From Cherax quadricarinatus (Eukaryota > Arthropoda > Malacostraca > Decapoda > Parastacidae), in the NCBI RefSeq assembly GCF_038502225.1, contig NC_091311.1, forward strand, positions 36,915,581 to 36,979,580: a stretch of DNA of 64,000 nucleotides, given 5' to 3'. The position numbers were made by a program, and so were the translations under genes. Under the pieces are notes generated by a model. It saw nothing but the letters and a program-made list of their open reading frames with translations. It was not told the DNA's origin and ran no database searches. Below are positions 54,332-64,000 of the stretch, piece after piece (within the stretch, counting starts at the first letter, position 1; every line of letters begins with the position of its first letter).

Positions 54332-57300
54332 ATGATTACAAGCATTGATCCTGATATCAACCTCTCATTTAATGACTTAAATGAATCAAACAGTTACTCT
54401 AATTACTACACAGCAGAACAATCAAAGGCACTTCTCAGAGCCAACAAAAACATAACTGTCTTTAACTACAATATCAGATCTTTAAGCAAGCATTATGATG
54501 ACCTCATAGCATTACTAAATTCCTTGCATGCCAATATGTCCATCATTACACTAACTGAAACCTGGCTAAAGCCTGATACTACAGATGTCTATGCCATTCC
54601 TGGTTACACAGCCATACACAACTGTAGGACAGATCAACAAGGGGGTGGCACAGCTATATACTACTCAGACCAACTAGAATGTATCACTAATACTTGCACA
54701 AGAGATGAACATGGGGAATATATAATAGCTAAATTCAAATCCAAATACCTACAAAAACCTCTCACATTGATAAACATCTACAGAGTTCCACAGTCAAACA
54801 TTAGCCAATTTAGTCAAAACCTAGGAAGTATGATAACTGATGCATGCATGAACAAAGATCACCTACTACTCTCAGGTGACTTCAATATAAATCTCCTGCA
54901 AGACCAGGACCCACACGTTACTGAATTCACAAACACAATGAGTAACTGCATGTTGCTACCAACAGTAACAAAACCTACAAGAGTTACGGAGACTAGTGTT
55001 TCCCTACTTGACCACATCTGGACCAACACCATATCCCCTTTAAAATCAGGCATAATTACAGATAATACCACAGACCACTACCCTACTTTCCTCATAACAA
55101 CTCTTGGTAAATTACCCCAAGACACTACTAAAGTCACCTTCAGACTTCACAATGAGGCAGCCATTAATAACTTCACAACAGCAGTAACAAACATTGACTG
55201 GCACACTGAGCTAGAAATCTATACAGATATTGACGAATGTATTAATAATTTTCTAAAAAAGACCCAATACAGGAAGGCCCTGCTTTACGGCGTTTCACTT
55301 TACGGCGTTCCGCTAATATGGTCATTTCAAATTATGACCAAAACTCGCTATACGGCTCCCCCCACCTGACTTTCTAATACGGTCACCGTGCCCCACCTTG
55401 TTTGTTTACATTCTTCGTAAGCTCAGTAAGCACTAAGTCTCTCCATTTTGTCTGGAAACTCCAAAATTTCAAATGTTTTTAAAAGTTATTTCATATTTTA
55501 TATATACTCTGATAATTATACTTATGTATACCTGTACTTAAATAAACTTACATACTGTGCTGGCATGCAGGTACGCATTAAAATCAGTAAGAGTGTCTTA
55601 TGTCTCCAGACGTCATATTAGTAATGATAATAATAATCATCGAATCTCATTTAAATGTCGTATATTACGTTAAATACACATTTTCATTAATCCATCTATG
55701 ATATTTTTTCAAAATTATATAATAAACACGATACATAACATAAAAAGATGTTAAATACACCCCACAATAGAATAAATAAACATATATATGAGATGTGGTA
55801 GCAGACGACTTGCACAAGTGACGCCATATTAGAAATGCTAATAATAATAATAATAATCACCGAGTCTTATTAAATGTTGTATATTACATTAATATACACA
55901 TTTTCATTAATCCATCCATGATATTTTTTTCAAAATTATATAATAAACACGATACATAACATAAAAAGATGATAAATACACCCTACAATAGAATAAATAA
56001 ACATAAATATGAGATGTCGTAGCCAGATAACTTGTACAAGTGATGCCAAGAATAACATTTTCTCTAATCTAACATAAGAGAAAATGTGTTACTGGGGGTA
56101 ACTGTAGAAAATTATTCCTTTCATATGTATGTAAGTAAGTTTATTCAGGTATACACAAATACAGTTACATAGATTATCATACATAACAACATATGTGTAG
56201 AGAACCTAGGATAACCCAAAAAAGTCAGAGTGACTTATTTCCATTGCCTTCACTCAGAGCATCATTTCTTCTCAAAATGATGTTACATGAGAATGGGAGT
56301 GTTCTTCTTTATTTATTCTACCGTATCAATGTAGAGACAACCTGTACACAATGTAACTTGTACACAAACCAGACGTGTACACTTCGTTTACAAAACTTAC
56401 CTTCGCCTGGTTTGTTTACATAACTCTGCGCCTGTCCTCTCTCATGCACTCATTCTTTCTCTCTCTCATTTATTCGTTTTATCTCATTTACTTACTCCTG
56501 ACCCTACATTAAGACTACAAATATTTTAAGGTAAGTAATGAGTGAACTGTATATACATTTTATCGCTCTGGGATGCTTAAATATCATGGAATATATGTGT
56601 GGGAGGGTTGGCCTGGTATGGTAGCCCGGCTGACTACCATACATACCATACTTGATTTTTTACAATAAATACTACTCATCTCACCCTATATTTTAAGGTA
56701 AGTAATGAGTGAACTGTATATACATTTTATCGCTCTGGGATGCTTAAATATCATAGAATAGTATGTGTGGGTGGGTTGACCTGGTATGGTAGCCTGGCTG
56801 ACTACCATACATACCACACTTGATTTTTTACAATAAATACTACTCATCTCACCCTATATTTTAAGGTAAGTAATGAGTGAACTGTATATACATTTTATCG
56901 CTCTGGGATGCTTAAATATCATAGAATTGTATGTGTGGGTGGGGTGGCCTGGTATGGTAGCCTGGCTGACTACCATACATACCACACTTGATTTCTTACA
57001 ATAAATACTACTTGTCTCACCCTAGATTAAGACTATAAATATTTTAAGGTAAGTAATGAGTGCACTATGTGTGTATTGTACTTTTTTATTGTTTTTTGAT
57101 GCCTGGTTCTATTGCTAACTTAATATATGTTAGTGTAAACTTGTTATCTAGTGTTTGTATGCATTTGTAAGTGGAAAAAAAGGGTGTTCCACTTTACGGC
57201 GGTTTCCGCTTTACGGCGGTAGCCTGGAACCTAACCAGCCGTATAAGTGGGGCCTTCCTGTACCTCTATAACAAGCACTGCCCTAAAAAATCTAAACAGA

Positions 57301-59264
57301 TGACAGCTAAGAGACTGAACAGTCCCTGGCTAACACCCAGCATTCTCAAATCCATAAATACAAAACACCGATATGAAAATCAGTACAGAATGGGTCACAT
57401 AACCAGAGACCAAACAAAACGTTACTCGTCAATCCTAACCAGCCTGATAAGAAGGGCAAAAAAATTGTATTATGAGAACAGATTATCCAACTTACGAGGT
57501 GATATAAAAAAGACCTGGAAAACCCTATCAGAAATTCTGGGAACAAAAAAGATATCACAAAATAGCGAAATAAAAGTAGCAAAATCAGATGAACCCCAAC
57601 TCCCACCAACAGAAACAGCAAACAGACTCAATGATTTCTTCTCCACTATAGGACAAAACCTTGAGAATAAAATCCCAAGCTCAGATACCCCACCAAATGA
57701 CTACCTCACTGGCAACTACCCGAACACACTGTTCCTAGCTCCGACTAACCCATACGAAGTCTCCCTTATTATCAACGCACTAAAAAACAAGGCAGGAGAT
57801 TTAATTACCTTACCACCCTTTATATACAAAAAAGTGTCACAAGTGCTATCACCAATCATTGCAACACTCTTTAACAAATCCATTGAATCCTCCACCTTCC
57901 TTACAGTTCTCAAAATAGCAAGGGTCACCCCGATCCATAAAGGAGGAGATCAAACAGAGTTGAATAACTATAGGCCAATATCCAATTTACACCCTCTCTC
58001 AAAAATCTTCGAAAAATTAATTCATAAACGAATATACTCCTACCTCATCTCCCAAAACATACTCAACCCCTGCCAATTTGGATTCTGGCCTAATAAAAAT
58101 ACTAATGATGCTATTATACACATGCTAGAACATATATACACTGCAATAGAGAAAAAAGAAGTCCCACTGGGGATCTTCATTGACTTATGTAAAGCTTTTG
58201 ATACAGTTGACCATGACTTGCTCCACGTAAAATTGTCACATTATGGTATAAGAGGGCACTCCCTCAACTACCTCAAGTCATACCTCAGCAACAGAAGCCA
58301 ATATGTGTGCGCAAATGGGGCAAGCTCTTCCGCACAACCAATTACAGTTGGTGTCCCACAGGGAAGTGTCCTTGGCCCTCTTCTCTTTCTCCTGTTCATA
58401 AATGACCTACCAAATGCTTCGCAATTACTCAAACCCACACTATTTGCAGATGACACTACATACGTCTTTTCTCACCCGAGCCCAGTCACGCTAGCCAATA
58501 CTGTAAATACCGAATTACAGAAAATATCTACCTGGATGAGGACTAACAAACTTACACTAAACATTGACAAAACCTACTTCATTCAGTTTGGTAACAGAGC
58601 TACAGATGTCCCTCTTAACATAATGATAAATGGATCACCTATCACAAAGCTAACAGAGGGAAAATTCTTAGGAATCCACCTTGATAAGAGACTCAAATTT
58701 CATACACATATACAACAAATTTCTAAGAAAATTTCCAAGACTGTAGGCATACTATCGAAGATATGGTACTATGCTCCACAGTCAGCCCTCCTGGCCTTAT
58801 ATCACTCTCTTATTTACCCCTATCTCACCTATGGCATTTGTGCATGGGGCTCAACAACAATTAACCATCTCAGACCACTAATTACCCAACAAAAGGCTGC
58901 AGTTAGAATGATAACAAATTCTCACTATAGGCAGCACACTCCACCAATATTCAAAACACTCAACCTACTCACCATACAAAACATCCATACTTATTATTGC
59001 ACCTATTACATACATAGAACACTTAACTCTGATATTAACCCTCCCCTCAAACATCTCCTTGCCAACCTCAACAGAACACATGACCATAACACAAGGCACA
59101 GATCACTCTTTGATGTTCCTCGTGTCCATCTCACGCTATGCAAAAACTCAATGCACATAAAAGGCCCTAAAATCTGGAATTCATTACCTGTAAATATAAA
59201 AGAAACACTACCTGTTTATAAATTCAAGTCTCTTCTCAAAGATCACTTACCCAAAACCAAATAA
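54332..59264 (+). CDS. LINE-A ORF2, endonuclease-RT, interrupted by a G element
   Basis: ATG 54332 (MITSIDPDINLS). Endonuclease: NYNIRSLSKHYDDL, LTETWLKPD (catalytic Glu), GGGTAIYY, LLSGDFNINLL, LLDHIWTN and TTDHYP (T for S in SDH). Interrupted at TQY (55269) and resumed at LYNKHCPKKSKQM (57264). RT: VTPIHKGGDQTELNNYRPIS, FIDLCKAFDTVDHDLL (A), VPQGSVLGPLLFLLF (B), LFADDTTYVF (C). Ends FKSLLKDHLPKTK. The insert plus TA is 1993 bp, exactly the shift between the two open frames, so ORF2 (about 980 codons) was intact before insertion. Confidence 0.9.
56130..56245 (+). repeat. Short interspersed repeat (copy b)
   Basis: GTAAGTTTATTCAGGTATAC to AAAGTCAGAGTGACTTATTT, as at 46283-46436. Confidence 0.8.
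56524..57041 (+). repeat. 3 x 167-bp tandem repeat in G element
   Basis: TTTTAAGGTAAGTAATGAGT begins at 56524, 56691 and 56859, and again at 57042 as a partial unit. Each unit holds an interrupted palindrome (TATGGTAGCC...GGCTGACTACCATA). Confidence 0.9.
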
Positions 59265-59645
59265 ATACTGAATAACTGAACCTTATAAATTGTATATCTT
59301 AAATGTTTCTCACAATTATATCACATAAATGTTAAACCTAAAACCCAATCTAACTTTGTTATTTTTTAAATATACTACCTAACAGAATACTCCATTCGAC
59401 TGAATGTACAGTAATGCATGCAACCATATGACCTGTCTTTGTAATACTCATTTGTGCTTTATTGTTATCTGTTTACAATAATGTTTTATCACTGATTTCA
59501 TCATTGCTTAGTTAATCTTAAGTTAATTTTAAGCCAGCCCATAATGCTATGCATATAAGTGGCTTTGGCATGCTGCTCTTATCTGTATTTTTTTGTACCT
59601 CTGTATGTATGCTCAAATTACTAAATAAATAAATAAATAAATAAA
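59265..59645 (+). other. LINE-A 3' UTR and AAAT tail
   Basis: 380 bp, matching in reverse 7363-7733. Ends with six AAAT units, the short-repeat tail by which CR1-group LINEs prime reverse transcription. Confidence 0.85.
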
Positions 59646-60281
59646 GTCAGGTGTGGGAGGTATGGTAGCCAGCCAGGCCAAGCCACCCCACCCAAATGTA
59701 ATATACTATGACATTTAAAGTGCCCTAAAATGATAAAATGCTTATACAGTTCACTCATTATTTACCTTAAAATATTTGTAGTCATAATGTAGGGTGAAAG
59801 GTGAGTAAATAAGGTAAAACAAATAAATGAGAGAGAGAGAATGAGTAAATGAGAGAGGAGAGAGATGCAGAGTATGTAAACAAGCAGATGAATATGTCTG
59901 GTTATGGTTCATACATGTTCATACAAACACCTTACACTGTGTACAAGTTGTCTCCACATTGGTACAGTAGAATAGCAACACTTCCATTCTCATGTAACAC
60001 CATTTTTAGAAGGAATGACGCTCTGAGTGAAGGCATTCCAAAGGAATAATTTTCTACAGTTACCCCCAGTAATATTATTGTTTACACATTTTCTGTGGTG
60101 TTGAACTAGAGAAAATGTTATTCTTTCCAACACTCCGGCAAGACGACTGGCGAAACATATCATATTTATGTTAATTTATTCTACTGTGGGTGTATTTATC
60201 ATGTTCATATGTTACGTAGCGTGTGTATTATATAATTTTGAAAAAATATCATCGATGGTTTAATGAAAATGCCTTTGTTAA

Positions 60282-62123
60282 CACATTGAGGGTCCGTCCC
60301 ATAGTTCAACAGTTTTGAAGTCAGGGTCTAAGCCGTAGTTCTACGCCATGAGCCCAGCTCACTCAAATAAGCTGTGAGTGGTAAATTTAGGCCTAGATAT
60401 GAGAGAATGCATGTATGTCATAAGTGTGCACCACATAAAACAAATCCTGCAGCACACAGCGCATAATGAGAAAAAATACCAAGACCGTATTTTTTCAATA
60501 AAGCAGCGACTTTGCGGTGTACGTATTTATTTTCATATTTTTTTTACGGTTGTATTTGTAGTTTCTTGCTCTCATTTGATAGAATGGAAAATATATTACA
60601 GAAATACAGTGGTACCTTGACTTTTGAGTTTAATTCGTTCTGTGATCAAGCTTGTAACTCAGTTTGCTCATATGTCAAATCAATTTTCCTCATTGAAATT
60701 AATTGAAATGCCATTAATCCATTCCAGCAGAATTCCTGGCTCTTGGGAGGCAGGAGAAAATACTTCAGTATAATGCTAATATCAACTCTATGGCTTATTT
60801 ATCTATCACAATTGATCTAATATGACATAATAAACAATATAAATAACATAGAAACATGATATATACTCTAGAACGAATAAAATGTGTCATTATGTGACGA
60901 GTGGTAGCAGCCACTCCCGAGGTAAAAATAATCATTGCTCTGACCATATCTTCCCATTCTTGCCCTTTTGAGGTCTTATTATAAGAGAAAAAGGAGTGTT
61001 TGTGAGGCTAACTGCACTAGATCACTAGTTTCATAAGGCAAATACTTAAACAAAAGCAATTTTCTCGTGTTTTTCTATGATTTCATGCTTTACTTCAATG
61101 GACATCATCCTCTTCTTCTCAACACTGTCCTTTGCACTTACTTTCTTAGGGCCCCTGGTTAGAAAAAAGAAATTTGGCAAAGTAACTGCACAGAATGCTG
61201 GGATGCTGAGTGGATGTTATGGCATTCGCTCTGATGACTAGTGGTGGCGTATCTGAAGCTCACTCATAACTTGGATTTTAGCTCGCAACTCAAAGCAAAA
61301 AATCAACCAAGCGACGGCTCGTAACTTGAAAAACTCGTGAGTTGGCCCATTCATAAGTAAAGGTACTACTGTAGAGACGACTTTGATTGTTTTTAATATT
61401 GAAAATAGCTTGAAATTGAGCTCAAAGTAGCAGAAATATTTGATTTTTGCTGATGTACAACGATAAACAAATAATGTCATGTGTCCAATACACGTCAGCT
61501 GGTGGGTCTAATGTGCATTCGCAAATGCGCTGATATTTATACAATTATTATAATATTGCATAACAGTAAATCTTCTATTTTTTGGTGTAAATAAAAATTC
61601 ATTATGTGAATAAAAAATCAAAGTGGAATTCATTTGTAAAGCCTGTAAATGTAACTAATAAACAGAGGAAATGTTAGTTTAGTGCCAGGAATGCCTGCAT
61701 TGTTTATTCTGGATGCTATTTTGAAGTGGGAATATTTTGAACTTTGTGTGAAATTGGCCAAATTACCGATTTCCAATCATTTTATTGGGTAGTCGAAATA
61801 GTTGACTGGGCGATTTCTTGTGCTCAATCAATAAAATAGAAGAAATACTAGTGAAATAGCTAAGAATTTGGTCAATTGGCATAATGTAATTGGCCTAAAA
61901 TGAAGGTCAAAGTGGGCAAAATTGTGAATGTGTAAATATCGCTGATGCAGCAAAATTTGCCAGAGCATAATTTCGTCAATTTTCCATCAAATTTCGTACT
62001 TTTTGTTTTATTACCTTCAGGAAAAGAATTTCTACCATTTCATAAGAAAAAATAAACATATTTTATGAAAATTCTTGGACCCTGTGAACAAGTTTCAGAC
62101 TGGGGGTCTGGACCCTGAAAGGG
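60282..62123 (+). mobile_element. TTAA element with nested Tig derivative
   Basis: TTAA at 60278-60281 and 62124-62127. Left end mutated (CACATTGAGGGTCC), right GGACCCTGAAAGGG. Paired motifs ATAGTTCAAC (60301-60310) and GTAGTTCTAC (60335-60344). Without the nested 765-bp element and one TA it is 1075 bp. Confidence 0.9.
60607..61371 (-). mobile_element. Tig derivative (765 bp) inside a TTAA element
   Basis: Ends CAGTGGTACCTTGACTTTTG and AAGTAAAGGTACTACTG, TA on both sides (60605-60606, 61372-61373). The host sequence reads through (CAGAAA-TA-GAGACG). Around 61100-61160 the minus strand retains part of the transposase N-terminus. Related sequence at 44870-45170. Confidence 0.85.
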
Positions 62124-62287
62124 TTAACATAATATATGACATTTAATGTGCCTCAAAGTGATTATTATTAATATGGTGTCCTCAGGACTAATAAGACACT
62201 CTTAGTGATTTTAATGTGAATCTGCATGCCAGCACAGTATGTAAGTTTATTTAGGTACAGGTACACATAAGTATAGTTATCAGAATA

Positions 62288-64000
62288 CAGTGGACCCCCG
62301 CATAGCGAACTTAATCCGTGCAAGAGGGCTGGCCGTTATGCGAAATGTTCGCTATGCGAATTAATTTTCCCCATAAGAAATAATGGAAATAAAATTAATC
62401 CGTGCAAGACACCCAAAAGTATGAAAAAAAAATTTTTTTACCACAAAAAAATGTTAATTTTAGTACACACAAACTGAAAAAGGCATGCACAATTACATGA
62501 CACTTACTTTTATTGAAGATCTGGTGATGATTGATGGGATGGGAGGAGGGGAGAGAGAGTGTTAGTGTTTAGAAGGGGAATCCCCTTCCATTAGGACTTG
62601 AGGTAGCAAGTCCTTTTCTGGGGTTACTTCCCTTCTTCTTTTAATGCCACTAGGACCAGCTTCAGAGTCACTGGACTTCTTTCGCACAACATATCTGTCC
62701 ATAGTGGCCTGTACCTCTCGTTCCTTTATGATTTGTCTAAAGTGGTTCACAACAGTGTCATTGTAACAGTCACCAGCACGGCTTGCAATAGCTGTGTGAG
62801 GGTGATTTTCATCAAAAAAGGTTTGCACTTCAAGCCATTTTGCACACATTTCCTTAATCTTTGAAGTAGGCAATTCCTTCAATTTCTCTCTCCCCTCCTT
62901 TGAACCAGTTTCCCCAGGTCTGGCCTCTTGCTCTTGAAGTTGATCTATCAGCTCATCAGTGGTTAGTTCTTCATTGTCCTCCTCCACCAACTCTTCCACA
63001 TCCTCCCCACTAACCTCCAACCCCAAGGACTTCCCCAATTCCACAATTGATTCCTCAACTGGTATACTACTCCTCTCAGGGTTAGCCTCAAACCCTTCAA
63101 AATCCCTTTTGTCTACACATTCTGGCCACAGTTTCTTCCAAGCAGAGTTCAAGGTTCTCTTAGTCACTCCCTCCCAAGCCTTACCTATAAGGTTTACACA
63201 ATTGAGGATATTAAAGTGATCCTTCCAAAACTCTTTTAGAGTCAATCGAGTGTCTGTGGTCACTTCAAAGCACTTTTGAAACAGAGCTTTTGTGTACAGT
63301 TTCTTGAAGTTGGAAATGACCTGCTGGTCCATGGGCTGCAGGAGAGGAGTGGTATTAGGAGGCAAAAACTTCACCTTAATGAAGCTCATGTCCCCATAAA
63401 GTCGCTCTGCCACGTCTGTAGGATGACCAGGGGCATTGTCTAACACCAGGAGGCACTTAAGGTCTAATTTCTTTTCAGTTAGGTAATCTTTCACATTGGG
63501 GGCAAATGCATGGTGTAACCAGTTATAGAAAAATTCCCTAGTGACCCATGCCTTACTGTTTGCCCTCCACAGCACACACAAATTATCCTTGAGGACATTC
63601 TTTTGCCTGAACGCTCTGGGAGTTTCAGAGTGATACACTAATAAAGGCTTAACTTTGCAATCACCACTAGCATTGGCACACATCAACAAAGTAAGCCTGT
63701 CTTTCATAGGCTTATGTCCTGGGAGTGCCTTTTCCTCCTGAGTAATGTAGGTCCTGCTTGGCATTTTCTTCCAGAACAGGCCTGTTTCATCACAATTAAA
63801 CACTTGTTCAGGTTCCAGTCCTTCAGTTTCTATGTACTCCTTGAATTCATGCACATATTTTTCAGCCGCTTTGTGGTCCGAACTGGCAGCCTCACCATGC
63901 CGTATCACACTATGGATGCCACTACGCTTCTTAAATCTCTCAAACCAACCTTTGCTGGCCTTAAATTCACTCACATCATCACTAGTTGCAGGCATTTTTT
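62288..64000 (-). mobile_element. Tigger element, right part beyond window
   Basis: Left end CAGTGGACCCCCGCATAGCG after TA at 62286-62287, followed by an inner repeat (TTATGCGAAATGTTCGCTAT). The transposase frame is open to the window edge. The other end is not in the window. Confidence 0.9.
62562..63995 (-). CDS. Tigger/pogo transposase, open frame, N-terminus outside window
   Basis: 477 codons from the first ATG inside the window; the frame continues past the edge (about 60-100 more residues with the helix-turn-helix would be usual). CENP-B-type DNA-binding end (FKASKGWFERFKKRSGIHSV, 11-30), then the catalytic triad D69 (FNCDETG), D186 (LVLDNAPGHP) and D223 (LLQPMDQQVISNFK): D-D-D as in the pogo/jerky group. 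Acidic region 315-345, then EVTPEKDLLPQVLMEGDSP at the end. No stop or frameshift visible, unlike the copies at 2449, 17378 and 47965. It would act on ends like those of the Tig MITEs. Confidence 0.9.
   Translation of the reverse strand: MPATSDDVSEFKASKGWFERFKKRSGIHSVIRHGEAASSDHKAAEKYVHEFKEYIETEGLEPEQVFNCDETGLFWKKMPSRTYITQEEKALPGHKPMKDRLTLLMCANASGDCKVKPLLVYHSETPRAFRQKNVLKDNLCVLWRANSKAWVTREFFYNWLHHAFAPNVKDYLTEKKLDLKCLLVLDNAPGHPTDVAERLYGDMSFIKVKFLPPNTTPLLQPMDQQVISNFKKLYTKALFQKCFEVTTDTRLTLKEFWKDHFNILNCVNLIGKAWEGVTKRTLNSAWKKLWPECVDKRDFEGFEANPERSSIPVEESIVELGKSLGLEVSGEDVEELVEEDNEELTTDELIDQLQEQEARPGETGSKEGREKLKELPTSKIKEMCAKWLEVQTFFDENHPHTAIASRAGDCYNDTVVNHFRQIIKEREVQATMDRYVVRKKSSDSEAGPSGIKRRREVTPEKDLLPQVLMEGDSPSKH

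Larger units (their letters stand above)
55270..57260 (+). mobile_element. G-family element (1991 bp) within LINE-A ORF2
   Basis: Ends CAGGAAGGCCCTGCTTTACG and TAAGTGGGGCCTTCCTG, TA at 55268-55269 and 57261-57262. Just inside the right end TTTACGGCGG occurs twice, echoing TTTACGGCG twice at the left. Contains a short repeat (56130-56245) and a 167-bp tandem array. No transposase. The most compact G copy in the window. Confidence 0.9.
50281..59645 (+). mobile_element. LINE-A, nearly full length, with four nested insertions
   Basis: ORF1 (50289-51715), inter-ORF region (51716-54331), ORF2 (54332-59264) and 3' UTR with an AAAT tail (59624-59645). Insertions: composite SINE (50549-51265), TTAA element (51729-52801), RTE-R piece (53636-54258) and G element (55270-57260). 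Without these the LINE is about 4.9 kb. Inserted in G-family sequence, which resumes at 59646. Confidence 0.85.
44450..64000 (-). mobile_element. G-family element expanded over more than 19.5 kb by insertions
   Basis: Left end CAGTAGCACCTCACTTATAT after TA at 44448-44449. Family sequence, in the reverse order of the 55270-57260 copy, recurs at 44450-44543, 46886-46929, 47133-47227, 50231-50280, 59646-60281 and 62124-62287. The gaps are separate insertions, most with their own target duplications. The right end is beyond the window, after the Tigger element that starts at 62288. Confidence 0.8.

Overview
This window looks like repeat-dense intergenic DNA from a decapod crustacean, most likely a crayfish or close relative. 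The basis is (i) no operons, ribosome-binding sites or bacterial genes; (ii) many eukaryotic LINEs, SINEs, a Penelope fragment, pogo/Tigger DNA transposons and one LTR retrotransposon; and (iii) LINE 3' ends and a SINE that I recognise from memory as abundant in decapod genome assemblies. The species call is inference. I found no convincing host gene. The only possible non-transposon coding piece is a short frame open to the left edge (1-255).

Working family names: CR1-B, LINE-D, LINE-E, LINE-A (and variant LINE-A2) are CR1/L2-type LINEs. RTE-R and LINE-F are RTE-like LINEs. 'Tig' elements are TA-flanked pogo/Tigger-like elements with ends CAGT...ACTG. 'G' is a TA-flanked family with GGCCC-rich ends. 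'TTAA' is a family of about 1.07 kb elements flanked by TTAA (piggyBac-like insertion).

Layout. 0.3-5.3 kb: CR1-B pieces, one split by a 2.3 kb Tigger element. 5.3-9.5 kb: antisense RTE-R and LINE-E; LINE-E is split by LINE-D, which is split by antisense LINE-A. 9.7-10.4 kb: Tig deletion derivative. 11-13.8 kb: a LINE-D copy with endonuclease and RT. 14.4-15.9 kb: no gene. 16.1-28.3 kb: a TTAA fragment holding a LINE-D end, a Tig element with a TTAA element inside a TTAA element, and a 7.75 kb LTR retrotransposon. 28.3-33.7 kb: a G element opened by a hairpin, RTE-R, LINE-F (itself split by a TTAA element), LINE-A2 and a MITE. 34-36 kb: LINE-D and a Penelope fragment. 37.6-42.5 kb: LINE-A2 with three insertions. 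42.9-44.1 kb: a further TA-flanked element. 44.45 kb to beyond the right edge: one G element expanded by a 2.3 kb TA element, MITEs, three TTAA elements, a 4.9 kb LINE-A (with four insertions of its own) and a Tigger element with an open transposase frame.

Main points: the LTR element is Ty3/gypsy-type by sequence but has integrase upstream of reverse transcriptase (Gmr1-like order), with LTRs differing by one base by eye. The TTAA family carries at one end a pair of 10-bp palindromes exactly 34 bp apart, whose centres differ between copies but usually match within a copy. The nesting order gives a relative insertion history, and several junctions restore an open LINE frame when the insert and one target copy are removed on paper.
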